Positions 1-10,510 of a DNA stretch of 64,000 nt are shown here, in pieces. The position numbers were made by a program, and so were the translations under genes. A model generated the notes under the pieces. The model was not told the origin of the DNA. It saw only the letters and a list, made by a program, of their open reading frames with translations, and searched no databases. The stretch is from contig JNVT01000051.1 in NCBI GenBank assembly GCA_000737985.1, positions 124,001-188,000 of the forward strand, read 5' to 3'. This stretch comes from Gammaproteobacteria bacterium MFB021. Lineage in GTDB: Bacteria > Pseudomonadota > Gammaproteobacteria > Pseudomonadales > Halomonadaceae. Positions within the stretch are counted from its first letter, which is position 1. Each line of letters starts with the position of its first letter.

Positions 1-906
1 GACATGACCGATGTGCCGGTGCGCCAGCGCAACGTGTCGATGGTGTATCAGCAATTCATCAACTATCCCACCCTGACTGTCTTCGACAATATCGCCTCGC
101 CGCTCAAGCAGGCCAAGGTGGCGCGGGCCGAGATCCAGCGCCGGGTCGAGGAGACCGCCCATATGCTGGGGATCGATCATCTGCTTGGACGCTATCCGCA
201 GGCGCTCTCCGGCGGCCAGCAGCAGCGCACGGCGATGGCGCGGGCGCTGGTCAAGGACGCCGACCTGGTGCTGTTCGACGAGCCGCTAGTCAACCTCGAC
301 TACAAACTGCGCGAGTCGCTGCGGGTGGAGATGCGCAAGCTGTTCGCGTCGCGCGACACCGTGGCGGTCTACGCCACGACCGAACCCGCCGAAGCGCTCG
401 CGCTGGGTGGTACCACGGTGCTGCTCAAGGAGGGGCGCATCGTCCAGAGCGGACCCAGTGGGGAGGTCTATCGCCAGCCCTGCAACATGGAGGCGGCGAG
501 CCTGTTCGGCGAGCCGCCGATCAATCTGCTGGCGGCCGAGATCGCGGGCGGTGAGTGTCGCATCGGTCGCCAGAGGCTGCCGCTGCCGGCGGCCTGGCAG
601 CATCTGGAGGAAGGGCACTATCGCCTTGGCGTGCGGCCGCACCACGTCTCCCTGGCGCCGCTGGCCACGGGGGAGACGCTGTGCCTGCCGGTACAGGTGC
701 GGGTGGCCGAGATCGGCGGTTCCGAGACCTTCCTGCATATGACCCACGACGAGATCGATCTGGTCGCACATCTGGGCGGTATCCACGAGCTGGCGGTGGA
801 TCAGGCGCTGGAGATACATCTGCCGTGCGCCGAGATGTTCGTGTTCGAGCCGGACGGGGAGCTGTTGCTCTCGCCGGCGTTCCCTGCCACTGCGGCGTGC
901 GCCTGA
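1..906 (+). CDS. glpS: Glycerol ABC importer ATPase GlpS (5' partial)
   Basis: ATP-binding subunit of a carbohydrate-type ABC importer, truncated by the window edge so that the Walker A loop is missing. Visible are the signature LSGGQ about 68–72 codons into the window, Walker B (LVLFDEP) and a C-terminal TOBE-like regulatory region. At the H-loop the sequence reads VYATTEP where sugar importers have VYVTHDQ, so the switch histidine is replaced by threonine. It is followed 10 bases later by a second, different ATPase, then two permeases, a DUF2160 protein and a binding protein, the order of the rhizobial glycerol importer glpSTPQUV. The glycerol assignment rests on this gene order and family resemblance, so the substrate is inferred. 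Confidence 0.85.
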   Translation, partial: DMTDVPVRQRNVSMVYQQFINYPTLTVFDNIASPLKQAKVARAEIQRRVEETAHMLGIDHLLGRYPQALSGGQQQRTAMARALVKDADLVLFDEPLVNLDYKLRESLRVEMRKLFASRDTVAVYATTEPAEALALGGTTVLLKEGRIVQSGPSGEVYRQPCNMEAASLFGEPPINLLAAEIAGGECRIGRQRLPLPAAWQHLEEGHYRLGVRPHHVSLAPLATGETLCLPVQVRVAEIGGSETFLHMTHDEIDLVAHLGGIHELAVDQALEIHLPCAEMFVFEPDGELLLSPAFPATAACA

Positions 907-916
907 GGAGACGATC

Positions 917-2029
917 ATGGCAGAGATTCGCTTGGCCCAGCTGGCACACAGCTATCAGGACAATCCGAGCGCACCTGAGGATTACGCCCTGCGGCGGATG
1001 GAGCACGTGTGGGAGCAGGGCGGTGCCTATGCGCTGCTGGGGCCCTCCGGATGCGGCAAGAGCACGCTGCTCAACATCATGTCCGGGCTGCTGGCGCCCT
1101 CCGAGGGTGAGGTGCTGTTCGACGGCAAGGCGGTCAATGCGCTGAGCCCGCAGCAGCGCAACATTGCCCAGGTTTTTCAGTTCCCGGTGGTCTACGACAC
1201 CATGACGGTGTTCGACAACCTGGCGTTCCCGCTGCGCAACCAGGGCAAGCCGAAGGCGACCGTGGAGGCGCGCGTGCGCGAGGTGGCGGCGGCGCTGGAG
1301 ATCGAGCCGCTGCTGGCGCGCAAGGCGCGCAATCTCACCGCGGACGAGAAGCAGAAAGTATCGATGGGGCGCGGGCTGGTGCGCGATGACGTCGCCGCGA
1401 TCCTGTTCGACGAGCCGCTCACGGTGATCGATCCGCAGCTCAAGTGGCGCCTGCGCCGCAAGCTCAAGGAGATCCATCAGCGCTTCAACGTGACCATGGT
1501 CTACGTCACCCACGATCAGCTCGAGGCGGCCACTTTCGCCGACAAGATCGCGGTGATGTACGGCGGCCAGATCGTACAGTTCGGCACCCCGCGCGAACTG
1601 TTCGAGACGCCGCGCCACACCTTCGTCGGCTACTTCATCGGCAGCCCCGGGATGAACCTGCTCGAGCTGGAGATCGTGGCGGGGCGCGCTCACTGTCACG
1701 GCATCGAGCTGGCGCTGCCCGAGGCGTGGCATGCGCGCCTGGCCGCGCAGGAGGGCGCGCGACTGCAGCTGGGCATCCGCCCGGAGTTCGTCGAGCTGGT
1801 GCCGGCTGACGAGGCGACCCTGACCGGGCGCGTCGATCTGATCCAGGATCAGGGCTCGTTCAAGATCGTCGACGTGGCGCTCACCGCTGACCCGACCCAG
1901 CTCGTCAAGGTGCGGGTCGACGAGTACACGAGCCTCGCCGAGGAGACGCTGGGGCTGCATCTGCCCGAGGCGTGGATGCGCTTCTACGCCAACGACCTGC
2001 TGCTGGAGATCTCCGATGAAGCCGTATAA
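917..2029 (+). CDS. glpT: Glycerol ABC importer ATPase GlpT
   Basis: Second ATPase of the importer, 370 aa. Walker A GPSGCGKST lies at residues 42–50, the Q-loop near residue 88, Walker B ILFDEP at about 162–167 and a normal H-loop (YVTHDQ, His199). The ABC signature is degenerate: LTADEK at about 140–145 instead of LSGGQ. This complements GlpS, which has LSGGQ but no H-loop histidine. A C-terminal TOBE-type domain follows from about residue 290. The gene lies 10 bases after glpS and overlaps glpP by 14 bases, which implies one transcript. A heterodimer GlpS–GlpT energising GlpP/GlpQ is expected for this family. Confidence 0.88.
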   Translation: MAEIRLAQLAHSYQDNPSAPEDYALRRMEHVWEQGGAYALLGPSGCGKSTLLNIMSGLLAPSEGEVLFDGKAVNALSPQQRNIAQVFQFPVVYDTMTVFDNLAFPLRNQGKPKATVEARVREVAAALEIEPLLARKARNLTADEKQKVSMGRGLVRDDVAAILFDEPLTVIDPQLKWRLRRKLKEIHQRFNVTMVYVTHDQLEAATFADKIAVMYGGQIVQFGTPRELFETPRHTFVGYFIGSPGMNLLELEIVAGRAHCHGIELALPEAWHARLAAQEGARLQLGIRPEFVELVPADEATLTGRVDLIQDQGSFKIVDVALTADPTQLVKVRVDEYTSLAEETLGLHLPEAWMRFYANDLLLEISDEAV

Positions 2030-2879
2030 CAACAAGGCGTGGTGGCTGGTATTGCCGGTCTTCGTGCTGGTCGCTTTCAGCGCCATCATTCCGATGATGA
2101 CGGTGGTCAACTACTCGGTGCAGGACATCTTCGACCCGAGCACGCGCTACTTCGTCGGCACCGAGTGGTATCGCGAGATTCTCAGCGACCCGCGCCTGCA
2201 CGATTCGCTGGTGCGTCAGTTCATCTACTCCTTCTGCGTGCTGGCGATCGAGATTCCGCTGGGCATCATCGTGGCGCTGTCGATGCCGCGGCGCGGCCTA
2301 GGCGTCCCGGTCAGCCTGATTCTGCTGGCGCTACCGCTGCTGGTGCCGTGGAACGTGGTGGGCACCATCTGGCAGATCATCGGGCGCGAGGACATCGGCC
2401 TCTACGGGTCGCTGCTCAACGGCCTGGGGATCGACTACAACTACGCCTCCAGCCCGCGGGATGCGTGGATCACCGTGCTGATCATGGATGTCTGGCACTG
2501 GACCTCGCTGGTGGCGCTGCTGTGCTACTCGGGGCTGCGCTCGATCCCCGACGTCTACTATCAAGCCGCACGCATCGACCGCGCCTCCGCCTGGGCGGTG
2601 TTTCGCTACATCCAACTGCCCAAGCTCAAGAACGTGCTGCTGATCGCGGTGATGCTGCGCTTCATGGACAGTTTCATGATCTACACCGAGCCCTTCGTGC
2701 TCACCGGCGGCGGGCCGGGTACGGCGACCACCTTCCTCAGCCAGACCCTGACCCAGATGGCGCTGGGGCAGTTCGATCTGGGCCGGGCAGCGGCGTTCTC
2801 GCTGATCTACTTCCTGATCATCCTGCTGGTGACCTGGGTGTTCTATACCGCCATGACCCACAATGACGACAAGGGGTGA
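2016..2879 (+). CDS. glpP: Glycerol ABC importer permease GlpP
   Basis: Inner-membrane permease of the binding-protein-dependent type, 287 aa, with about six hydrophobic segments beginning with one at residues 8–30. The cytoplasmic EAA-type loop that docks on the ATPases is seen at about residues 180–205 (YYQAARIDRASAWAVFRYIQ, ending in LPKL). The start overlaps the end of glpT by 14 bases and the stop is 6 bases before glpQ, so it sits within the operon. It resembles MalF/UgpA-type permeases, and the glycerol role is inferred from the operon. Confidence 0.86.
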   Translation: MKPYNNKAWWLVLPVFVLVAFSAIIPMMTVVNYSVQDIFDPSTRYFVGTEWYREILSDPRLHDSLVRQFIYSFCVLAIEIPLGIIVALSMPRRGLGVPVSLILLALPLLVPWNVVGTIWQIIGREDIGLYGSLLNGLGIDYNYASSPRDAWITVLIMDVWHWTSLVALLCYSGLRSIPDVYYQAARIDRASAWAVFRYIQLPKLKNVLLIAVMLRFMDSFMIYTEPFVLTGGGPGTATTFLSQTLTQMALGQFDLGRAAAFSLIYFLIILLVTWVFYTAMTHNDDKG

Positions 2880-2885
2880 GACGCC

Positions 2886-3686
<801 letters not shown>

Positions 3687-3713
3687 GCCGTGGCAATCGA
3701 TTCGAGCCTTCGT

Positions 3714-3859
3714 CTTAGGCACTGTCTGAAAAGTACTGCGCTCGCCCATGCGGCGTTAAAAATCGGCTCAAAATGCTCATTTACACCCCGTAAACTCCGC
3801 GTTTTCGCCGATTTTCGCCTTGCCTGGCCTTCGCTCGTCGACTTTCAGACAGCGCCTAG
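3714..3859. repeat. MITE/REP-like palindromic element between glpQ and glpU
   Basis: About 146 bases bounded by near-perfect inverted ends: TAGGCACTGTCTGAAA on the left and its counterpart TAGGCGCTGTCTGAAA read from the right (15 of 16). Internally it is a long imperfect palindrome: AAAATCGGC pairs with GCCGATTTT, AAAATGC nearly with GCGTTTT, and TTTAC with GTAAA around a 5-base loop. It has no coding capacity. It interrupts an otherwise tight operon. Its form suits a non-autonomous mobile repeat, and no transposase is nearby. Confidence 0.75.
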
Positions 3860-3868
3860 GTGCTAGAC

Positions 3869-3888
3869 GAAAAGTCGACGAGCGAAGG
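3869..3888. repeat. Truncated inverted copy of the element end
   Basis: The bases GAAAAGTCGACGAGCGAAGG are the reverse complement, with one mismatch, of the element interior at 3827–3845. They look like the remnant of a second, oppositely oriented copy. In RNA the two arms would form a stem of about 19 base pairs with a 23-base loop just upstream of glpU. Confidence 0.6.
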
Positions 3889-3921
3889 CAGTTTGAGTGC
3901 AAAACCTAGGAGGAAACGCTG

Positions 3922-4194
3922 ATGAGCTGGATGGCCTGGACGCTGCCGACGGCGTCGTTCTTCGTGATCATCGCGCTGATGCTGGTGGGGATGTCGATCT
4001 GGCAGACGGTATCGCCGGGGCACCAGCGCAAGGGATTCCTGCCGATCTCCACCACCCGTGGCGATCGCCTGTTCATCGGCCTGCTGGCCGCCGCCTATGC
4101 CCATCTGCTGGCACTGGCGCTGACCGGCTGGCCGCTGTGGATCGTCACGCTGGTGTGCGTGGCGGGACTGATCGCACTGCTGAAATGGGGGTGA
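3922..4194 (+). CDS. glpU: DUF2160 membrane protein GlpU
   Basis: Small integral membrane protein, 90 aa, with three hydrophobic segments (about residues 5–28, 50–65 and 68–85). It matches the DUF2160 family, which sits between permease and binding-protein genes in glpSTPQUV operons. A strong ribosome site (AGGAGGA at 3909–3915) supports this start. Its molecular role is not known to me; the conserved position implies an accessory subunit of the importer. It lies downstream of the palindromic element. Confidence 0.82.
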   Translation: MSWMAWTLPTASFFVIIALMLVGMSIWQTVSPGHQRKGFLPISTTRGDRLFIGLLAAAYAHLLALALTGWPLWIVTLVCVAGLIALLKWG

Positions 4195-4308
4195 GATACC
4201 GCAAAACCGAGCTGGACGTCACCGGCGCACTCGCTGACGGAGTCACGCGCGGCCATGGGTCGCCGCCTCCGTCAGGGCGCAGAACCACACAAAAACCGAG
4301 GTAACGCT

Positions 4309-6030
<1,722 letters not shown>

Positions 6031-6042
<12 letters not shown>

Positions 6043-6072
6043 GACAGGAGAGTTGAGGCAGGAGAGTCGAAA
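6031..6072. repeat. 14-base tandem repeat, three copies, over the glpV stop
   Basis: Units CAGGAGAGTTGAGA, CAGGAGAGTTGAGG and CAGGAGAGTCGAAA follow head to tail. The first contains the last codons (Gln-Glu-Ser) and stop of glpV. Since 14 is not a multiple of three, a change in copy number upstream of the stop would alter the C-terminus. Confidence 0.8.
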
Positions 6073-6112
6073 GTGGAAAACGGTCGCTGACCACGACCAG
6101 CAGCGCTATCAT

Positions 6113-6138
6113 GGCCCGCCCATCCCGGCGGGCCTTTT
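6113..6138 (+). terminator. Rho-independent terminator of the glp operon
   Basis: Stem GGCCCGCC / GGCGGGCC (8 base pairs) with loop CATCCC, followed by TTTT, 70 bases after glpV. Confidence 0.8.
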
Positions 6139-6278
6139 CGTGTGCCTTGCCGCTGCCTTCCCTGGCCGGGTATCTGCAGCTGCGGCCGCGGGTTCGGCTT
6201 GTGCATGGAGCTTCAGTGAATGTGGGCTGTTCGCGCGGCAAGCCCTGCGTCGATGCCGGCCCAAGAGGAGAGTCGTCG

Positions 6279-7118
6279 ATGCGCTACCAGCCGCTGTTCG
6301 AACATGTTCACCGCCTGCCCAGCATTCCTGGTGTAGTCGCCGAGCTGATCGCCAGTCTCGACGACGATCGCGCCAGCATTCAGCAGGTTTCGGCCAATAT
6401 CCGCAAGGATCCGGGGCTGAGTCTCAAGCTGCTGCGTGCGGCCAATTCGGTACGCTACGGGGTCGGGCGCAACGTCGCCTCGATCGACGATGCGATCCTG
6501 CTGCTGGGGTTCGAGCGCGTGCGCACATTGGTGATCGCCTCGGGCATGGTCGGGGTGATCGAGCACGTGCCGGGGCTGGATCGGCGCGCCTTCTGGAAGA
6601 GATCGTTCACGGTCGCCAACCTGGCCCGCGCGATCGTGCGCCACAGCCGGGTCGGCGGGCTGTCGCCGGAGACCGCTTTCACCTGCGGCATCCTGCATCA
6701 CGTCGGCTCGGCGCTGATGCATATCGCGCACCCCGAGGTGATGGCGCGCATCGACTCGCTGGTGGCCCAGGGCGCACCGCGCAGCGAGCTGGAGTCGAGC
6801 CAGTTCGGCTACACCTTCAGTGAGGTGGGGGCGGAGTTGGGGCGCCGCTGGCGTTTTCCCGAGACCATCTGCCGCGCGCTGACCTATCAGAGCGCGCCGC
6901 TGGAGGCCGAGCCGTTCTCGCCCTACGCCGCCGCAGTGCACCTGGCTATCGGTATCGATCGCGACGTCGCCAACGGCCAGCGCGAAGAGCATGCCCTGGG
7001 CGAGATGCCGCGGGACGTGCGCCGGCCGCTCGCCCTCGATCTGCTGGCGCTCTACGAAGAGAGCGTGTCGAGCCTGCGCGGCGATGACGAACTCGACGTG
7101 TTTCTGGGCAAGGCCTGA
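6279..7118 (+). CDS. HDOD domain signalling protein
   Basis: 279 aa, consisting almost entirely of an HDOD domain (about residues 8–205), a metal-free relative of HD phosphohydrolases used in bacterial signalling. The opening resembles typical HDOD starts (LPSIPGVVAELIASLDD). No GGDEF, EAL or DNA-binding domain is attached. The ATG follows AAGAGGAG at 6262–6269; an in-frame start further upstream runs through the glp terminator and is unlikely. It stands alone, convergent with the next gene. A role in motility, biofilm or nucleotide-second-messenger control is a family-level guess. Confidence 0.82.
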   Translation: MRYQPLFEHVHRLPSIPGVVAELIASLDDDRASIQQVSANIRKDPGLSLKLLRAANSVRYGVGRNVASIDDAILLLGFERVRTLVIASGMVGVIEHVPGLDRRAFWKRSFTVANLARAIVRHSRVGGLSPETAFTCGILHHVGSALMHIAHPEVMARIDSLVAQGAPRSELESSQFGYTFSEVGAELGRRWRFPETICRALTYQSAPLEAEPFSPYAAAVHLAIGIDRDVANGQREEHALGEMPRDVRRPLALDLLALYEESVSSLRGDDELDVFLGKA

Positions 7119-7157
7119 AGGCCCGTCCCCGGCATCATCGCCGGCCTGTCCGGGCGC

Positions 7158-7631
7158 TCAGTCGTCCAGATCGCTCGCCTCGACGAAGACCCGGCACAGA
7201 CTTTCGATACCGGCCTGATCCGCGGCGCTGAAGCGTGCCGCCTGGGGGCTGTCGATATCGAGAACGCCCCATAGCCGATCCGCGACCACGATGGGTATCA
7301 CTAGCTCCGAACGCGAGGCGGCGTCGCAGGCGATATGGTCCGGCACCGCGTGGACATCGTCGACGCGCTGGGTGGTGCGCGAACGCGCCGCGGCGCCGCA
7401 TACGCCGCGGCTGAAAGGGATCGGGTTGCACGCCGGCTGACCCTGGAACGGGCCCAGCACCAGGGTGTCCGGCTGGCGCTGTAGATAGAATCCGACCCAG
7501 TTGAGCGCGTCGAGCGCATGCATCAGGAAGGCGCTGGTCTGGGCGGCATTGGTGAGCCAGTCGCGCGTGTCGAGCAGGGCATGCAGCTGGCGCGCCAGGC
7601 TGGCGTAGTCGGTATCGGTTCGAGCGGACAT
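7158..7631 (-). CDS. msrC: Free methionine-(R)-sulfoxide reductase (GAF domain)
   Basis: 157 aa single GAF-domain protein that reduces free L-methionine-(R)-sulfoxide in the cytoplasm. Three cysteines at 68, 78 and 102 have exactly the 10- and 24-residue spacing of the catalytic cysteines of E. coli fRMsr (84, 94, 118), which is the main evidence. The start at 7631 gives the family length and has AGGAG about 12 bases upstream; a longer start at 7685 would run into the hairpin region. It lies just downstream of the methionine importer metNIQ on the same strand but behind a terminator-like hairpin, so the link to methionine is functional and probably not one transcript. Confidence 0.88.
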   Translation of the reverse strand: MSARTDTDYASLARQLHALLDTRDWLTNAAQTSAFLMHALDALNWVGFYLQRQPDTLVLGPFQGQPACNPIPFSRGVCGAAARSRTTQRVDDVHAVPDHIACDAASRSELVIPIVVADRLWGVLDIDSPQAARFSAADQAGIESLCRVFVEASDLDD

Positions 7632-7694
7632 GAGCAAAGGCGCTCCTGGAAATGAATGAGGGCATCGGGGGGCCGGATGCGGCACCCCAACGAA

Positions 7695-7720
7695 AGAACC
7701 AGCGCCGGGGCGCTGGTTCT
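7695..7720 (-). terminator. Probable terminator after metQ
   Basis: Near-perfect inverted repeat AGAACCAGCGCC / GGCGCTGGTTCT with a 2-base gap (10-base-pair stem in practice). On the minus strand it is followed by a short T-rich run (TTCG after TTCT). Confidence 0.6.
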
Positions 7721-7739
7721 CAGATGGCGTTCGCGGGGG

Positions 7740-8540
7740 TCATTTCCAACCGGGAACGGCACCGCCCTTGAACATGTCTTCGGCTTTCTGCTCGACCGCG
7801 TCGGACTGGTAGGCCTTGACCAGCTCCTGTACCGCCTTGTCATTCTGGTGGCCGTCGCGCACCACGATCAGGTTGACGTAGGGCGACTCGGCCCCTTCCT
7901 TGATCAGCGCGTCGTCCAGCGTCAGGCCGGCCGGCTGGGTGAAGGTCGAGTTGATGAAGGCCATGTCGACGTCCGGCAGCACGCGCGGCATCTGCGCGGC
8001 CTCGATCTCCTTGAACGAGTAGTCGTGCGGGTTGTCGACGATGTCGATCGGGGTGGCCTCGAGGTTGCTCGGATCGTCGAGTTTGATCAGCCCCTTGTTG
8101 TGCATGAGGATCAGCGCCCGGCCTTCGTTGGTGGGGTCGTTGGGCAGGGCGATGGTGGCACCGTCGGGCAGCTCGTCGATGCTGTCGTACTTGGCCGAGT
8201 AGGCGCCGATCGGATAGACGAAGGTCTTGCCGGCGATGGCGAAGTCGTAGCCGCGATCCTTCATCATCGCACGCAGGTAGGGCTCGTGCTGATAGGCGTT
8301 GGCATCCAGGCTGCCGTCGGCCAGCGCCGCGTTGGGGGTGACGTAGTCGGTGAACTCGACGATCTCGACGTCGAGTCCGTACTTCTCCTTGGCGACCTGC
8401 TTGGCGGCCTGCATGACATCGCTTTCCGGACCGGCCATGGTGCCGACCTTGATGGTGTCGTCAGCCGCGTGAGCGGTACCGGTGATCAGCCCCAGGCCGA
8501 GAACGGTGGCGCCGAGCGCGCGCGTGAGTGAAATCGGCAT
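7740..8540 (-). CDS. metQ: Methionine ABC importer substrate-binding protein MetQ
   Basis: 266 aa NlpA/MetQ-family protein that binds methionine for MetNI. The mature start (TIKVGTMAGPE) and the region EKYGLDVEIVEFTDYVTPNAAL match the family closely. The start at 8540 has GGGAG upstream. The leader ends in GTAHA with a signal peptidase I type site and no lipobox cysteine, unlike E. coli MetQ, which is a lipoprotein. A 142-base gap with a hairpin separates it from metI. Confidence 0.9.
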   Translation of the reverse strand: MPISLTRALGATVLGLGLITGTAHAADDTIKVGTMAGPESDVMQAAKQVAKEKYGLDVEIVEFTDYVTPNAALADGSLDANAYQHEPYLRAMMKDRGYDFAIAGKTFVYPIGAYSAKYDSIDELPDGATIALPNDPTNEGRALILMHNKGLIKLDDPSNLEATPIDIVDNPHDYSFKEIEAAQMPRVLPDVDMAFINSTFTQPAGLTLDDALIKEGAESPYVNLIVVRDGHQNDKAVQELVKAYQSDAVEQKAEDMFKGGAVPGWK

Positions 8541-8660
8541 TGACGAAACTCTCCCTGATCGATGAAGCGAATGGCGGCCGGCAGCCCGGCCGCACGTTAC
8601 CAAAACAATATAACGGAATAACCACCATCTTGGTAATGCATTCTGGTTATGAAGGCCGAT

Positions 8661-8701
8661 CAAGAGCGTGGATCATGCGTACCTACTTATGATCGCTCTT
8701 G
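8661..8701 (-). other. Intercistronic hairpin over the metI stop codon
   Basis: CAAGAGC (8661–8667) pairs with GCTCTTG (8695–8701), and GATCAT (8671–8676) with ATGATC (8689–8694), with a 3-base bulge. The stem contains the last codons and stop of metI. It may set the relative levels of metI and metQ by protecting or ending the message; there is no T-run. Confidence 0.5.
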
Positions 8702-9336
8702 CGCACCAGGTAGTCGCCCAGGCTCTGGAACAGCTGCACCATCACCACCAGCACCACCACGGTGATCAGCATCACGGTGGGGTTGAAGCGGTTGTAGCCG
8801 TAGCGGATACCGAGATCGCCGAGGCCGCCGCCGCCCACTGCGCCGGCCATGGCGGAGTAGCTGACCAGGGCCACCACGGTGATGGTGAGACCGTTGATGA
8901 TGCCGCCACGGGCCTCCGGCAGTAGCACTTTGAGGATGATCTGCATCGGCGTGGCGCCCATCGACTGCGCCGCCTCGACCAGCCCCGGCGAGACCTCGTT
9001 GAGCGCGCCTTCGACCAGGCGGGCGACGAACGGGATGGCGGCGATGGTCAGCGGCACCGCGGCGGCGTTGGTGCCGATCGAGCTGCCCACGATCATCCGC
9101 GTGAAGGGGATGATCGCCACCAGCAGAATGATGAACGGGATCGAGCGGCCGACGTTGGTGATCACCCCGAGCAAGCCGTTGATCACCGGCTGAGCTAGGA
9201 TCTGGCGTGGTCGGGTGACGTAGAGCAGCACCCCCAGCGGCACCCCTAGCAGGGCGGCGATCAGGCTGGAGACCGCCACCATGTAGAGTGTCTCCAGGGT
9301 GGATTGCCAGACGAGATCAATCAGTGCGCTGGACAT
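8683..9336 (-). CDS. metI: Methionine ABC importer permease MetI
   Basis: 217 aa inner-membrane permease with five or six hydrophobic segments and the MetI-type coupling region (LVEAAQSMGATPMQIILKVL, about residues 125–145). Its start lies within the last 20 bases of metN, which implies translational coupling. The stop is inside a hairpin. Confidence 0.92.
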   Translation of the reverse strand: MSSALIDLVWQSTLETLYMVAVSSLIAALLGVPLGVLLYVTRPRQILAQPVINGLLGVITNVGRSIPFIILLVAIIPFTRMIVGSSIGTNAAAVPLTIAAIPFVARLVEGALNEVSPGLVEAAQSMGATPMQIILKVLLPEARGGIINGLTITVVALVSYSAMAGAVGGGGLGDLGIRYGYNRFNPTVMLITVVVLVVMVQLFQSLGDYLVRKSDHK

Positions 9337-10360
9337 GGCCGAGCACCTCCACATGCAAATCGAAGGATTCGAGCGTGGCGAGCGCCTGGCGTGTCTGCTC
9401 GGCACTGCCCATCAGTTCGGCGATCATCAGCCCCAGGGTACGGCCCTGGATCGATTCCACCTTGGCCTGCAGGATACTGACGTCGATGCCGTGCTCCCGC
9501 GCCAGCCGGGAGATCAGCGGGGTCGAGACGCTGTCGCCGGAGAAGGTCAGGCGTACCACCGGGTGGGTGTGCGCACCGGCCTCGGCTTCCAGCCGCTCGA
9601 CCAGCGCCTGAGGCGGTTCGAGTTCGAGGAAGTCGTTGAGGAACTCGCGCCCCAGCCGGGTCGCCGGGGCGGTGAAGAAGTCACCGACGTCGGCCTCCTC
9701 GACCAGGCGCCCGTCGGAGATCAGCCCGACCCGATGACAGATGCTCTTGACCACCTCCATCTCGTGAGTGATCAGCAGGATCGTCAGTCCCAGCTGCTGG
9801 TTGATCTCCTGCAGCAGCGACAGGATCGAGGTGGTGGTCTGCGGATCGAGGGCCGAGGTCGCCTCGTCACACAGCAGCACCTTGGGCCGGCTGGCGAGGG
9901 CGCGGGCGATCGCCACGCGCTGCTTCTGGCCGCCGGATAGCTCGGCCGGGTACTGGCGTGCCTTGTCGGCCAGCCCGGTGAGTTCGAGCAGCGGCATGAC
10001 CCGCTCGCGGATCGCCCCGCGCGACTCGCGCATCAACTCCAGCGGCAGCGCCACGTTGTCGTAGACGCTGCGGTTGGTCAGCAGGTTGAAATGCTGGAAG
10101 ATCATCCCGCACTGGTGGCGCGCCTGGCGCAGCTGGGCCGGATTCAGCGCGGTCAGCTCCTGGCCGTCGACGAAGACGCGCCCGGCGCTGGGGCGCTCGA
10201 GCAGGTTGACGCAGCGGATCAGGGTCGATTTGCCGGCGCCCGAGAGCCCGATGACACCGTGGATGGTGCCCTTGGGCACCGTCAGATCGATATCCTCGAG
10301 TGCCTGCACCGCGCGGCCGCCGCTGCCGTAGGTCTTGGAAACCCGTTCAAGTGTGATCAT
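9317..10360 (-). CDS. metN: Methionine ABC importer ATPase MetN
   Basis: 347 aa. Walker A GLSGAGKST (about residues 38–46), signature LSGGQKQR, Walker B VLLCDEATSALDP, H-loop ITHEMEV, and a C-terminal NIL/ACT-like domain (about 265–347) that senses methionine in this family. The start at 10360 (MITLERVSKTYG) is the usual MetN beginning; longer upstream frames lack similarity. First gene of metN–metI–metQ. I see no SAM riboswitch upstream. Confidence 0.93.
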   Translation of the reverse strand: MITLERVSKTYGSGGRAVQALEDIDLTVPKGTIHGVIGLSGAGKSTLIRCVNLLERPSAGRVFVDGQELTALNPAQLRQARHQCGMIFQHFNLLTNRSVYDNVALPLELMRESRGAIRERVMPLLELTGLADKARQYPAELSGGQKQRVAIARALASRPKVLLCDEATSALDPQTTTSILSLLQEINQQLGLTILLITHEMEVVKSICHRVGLISDGRLVEEADVGDFFTAPATRLGREFLNDFLELEPPQALVERLEAEAGAHTHPVVRLTFSGDSVSTPLISRLAREHGIDVSILQAKVESIQGRTLGLMIAELMGSAEQTRQALATLESFDLHVEVLGHVQRTD

Positions 10361-10510
10361 GAAACGTATCGCTACCCTGGGGGCGTGCATATGAAGGCGT
10401 AAGACGCCGCAGGGCGTGGCGCGAGCGCGGCCCCGGCGTCGACGAAGCGCGCTAGTATACTGATCGGGGCAGGGCAGGGCGACAGCCACGGGCTGGCCGG
10501 CGGGCGCGGG

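Noticed and set aside
10361-10510. SAM riboswitch or MetJ-type box before metN
   Set aside because: No conserved riboswitch helices and no repeated AGACGTCT-like boxes are visible.
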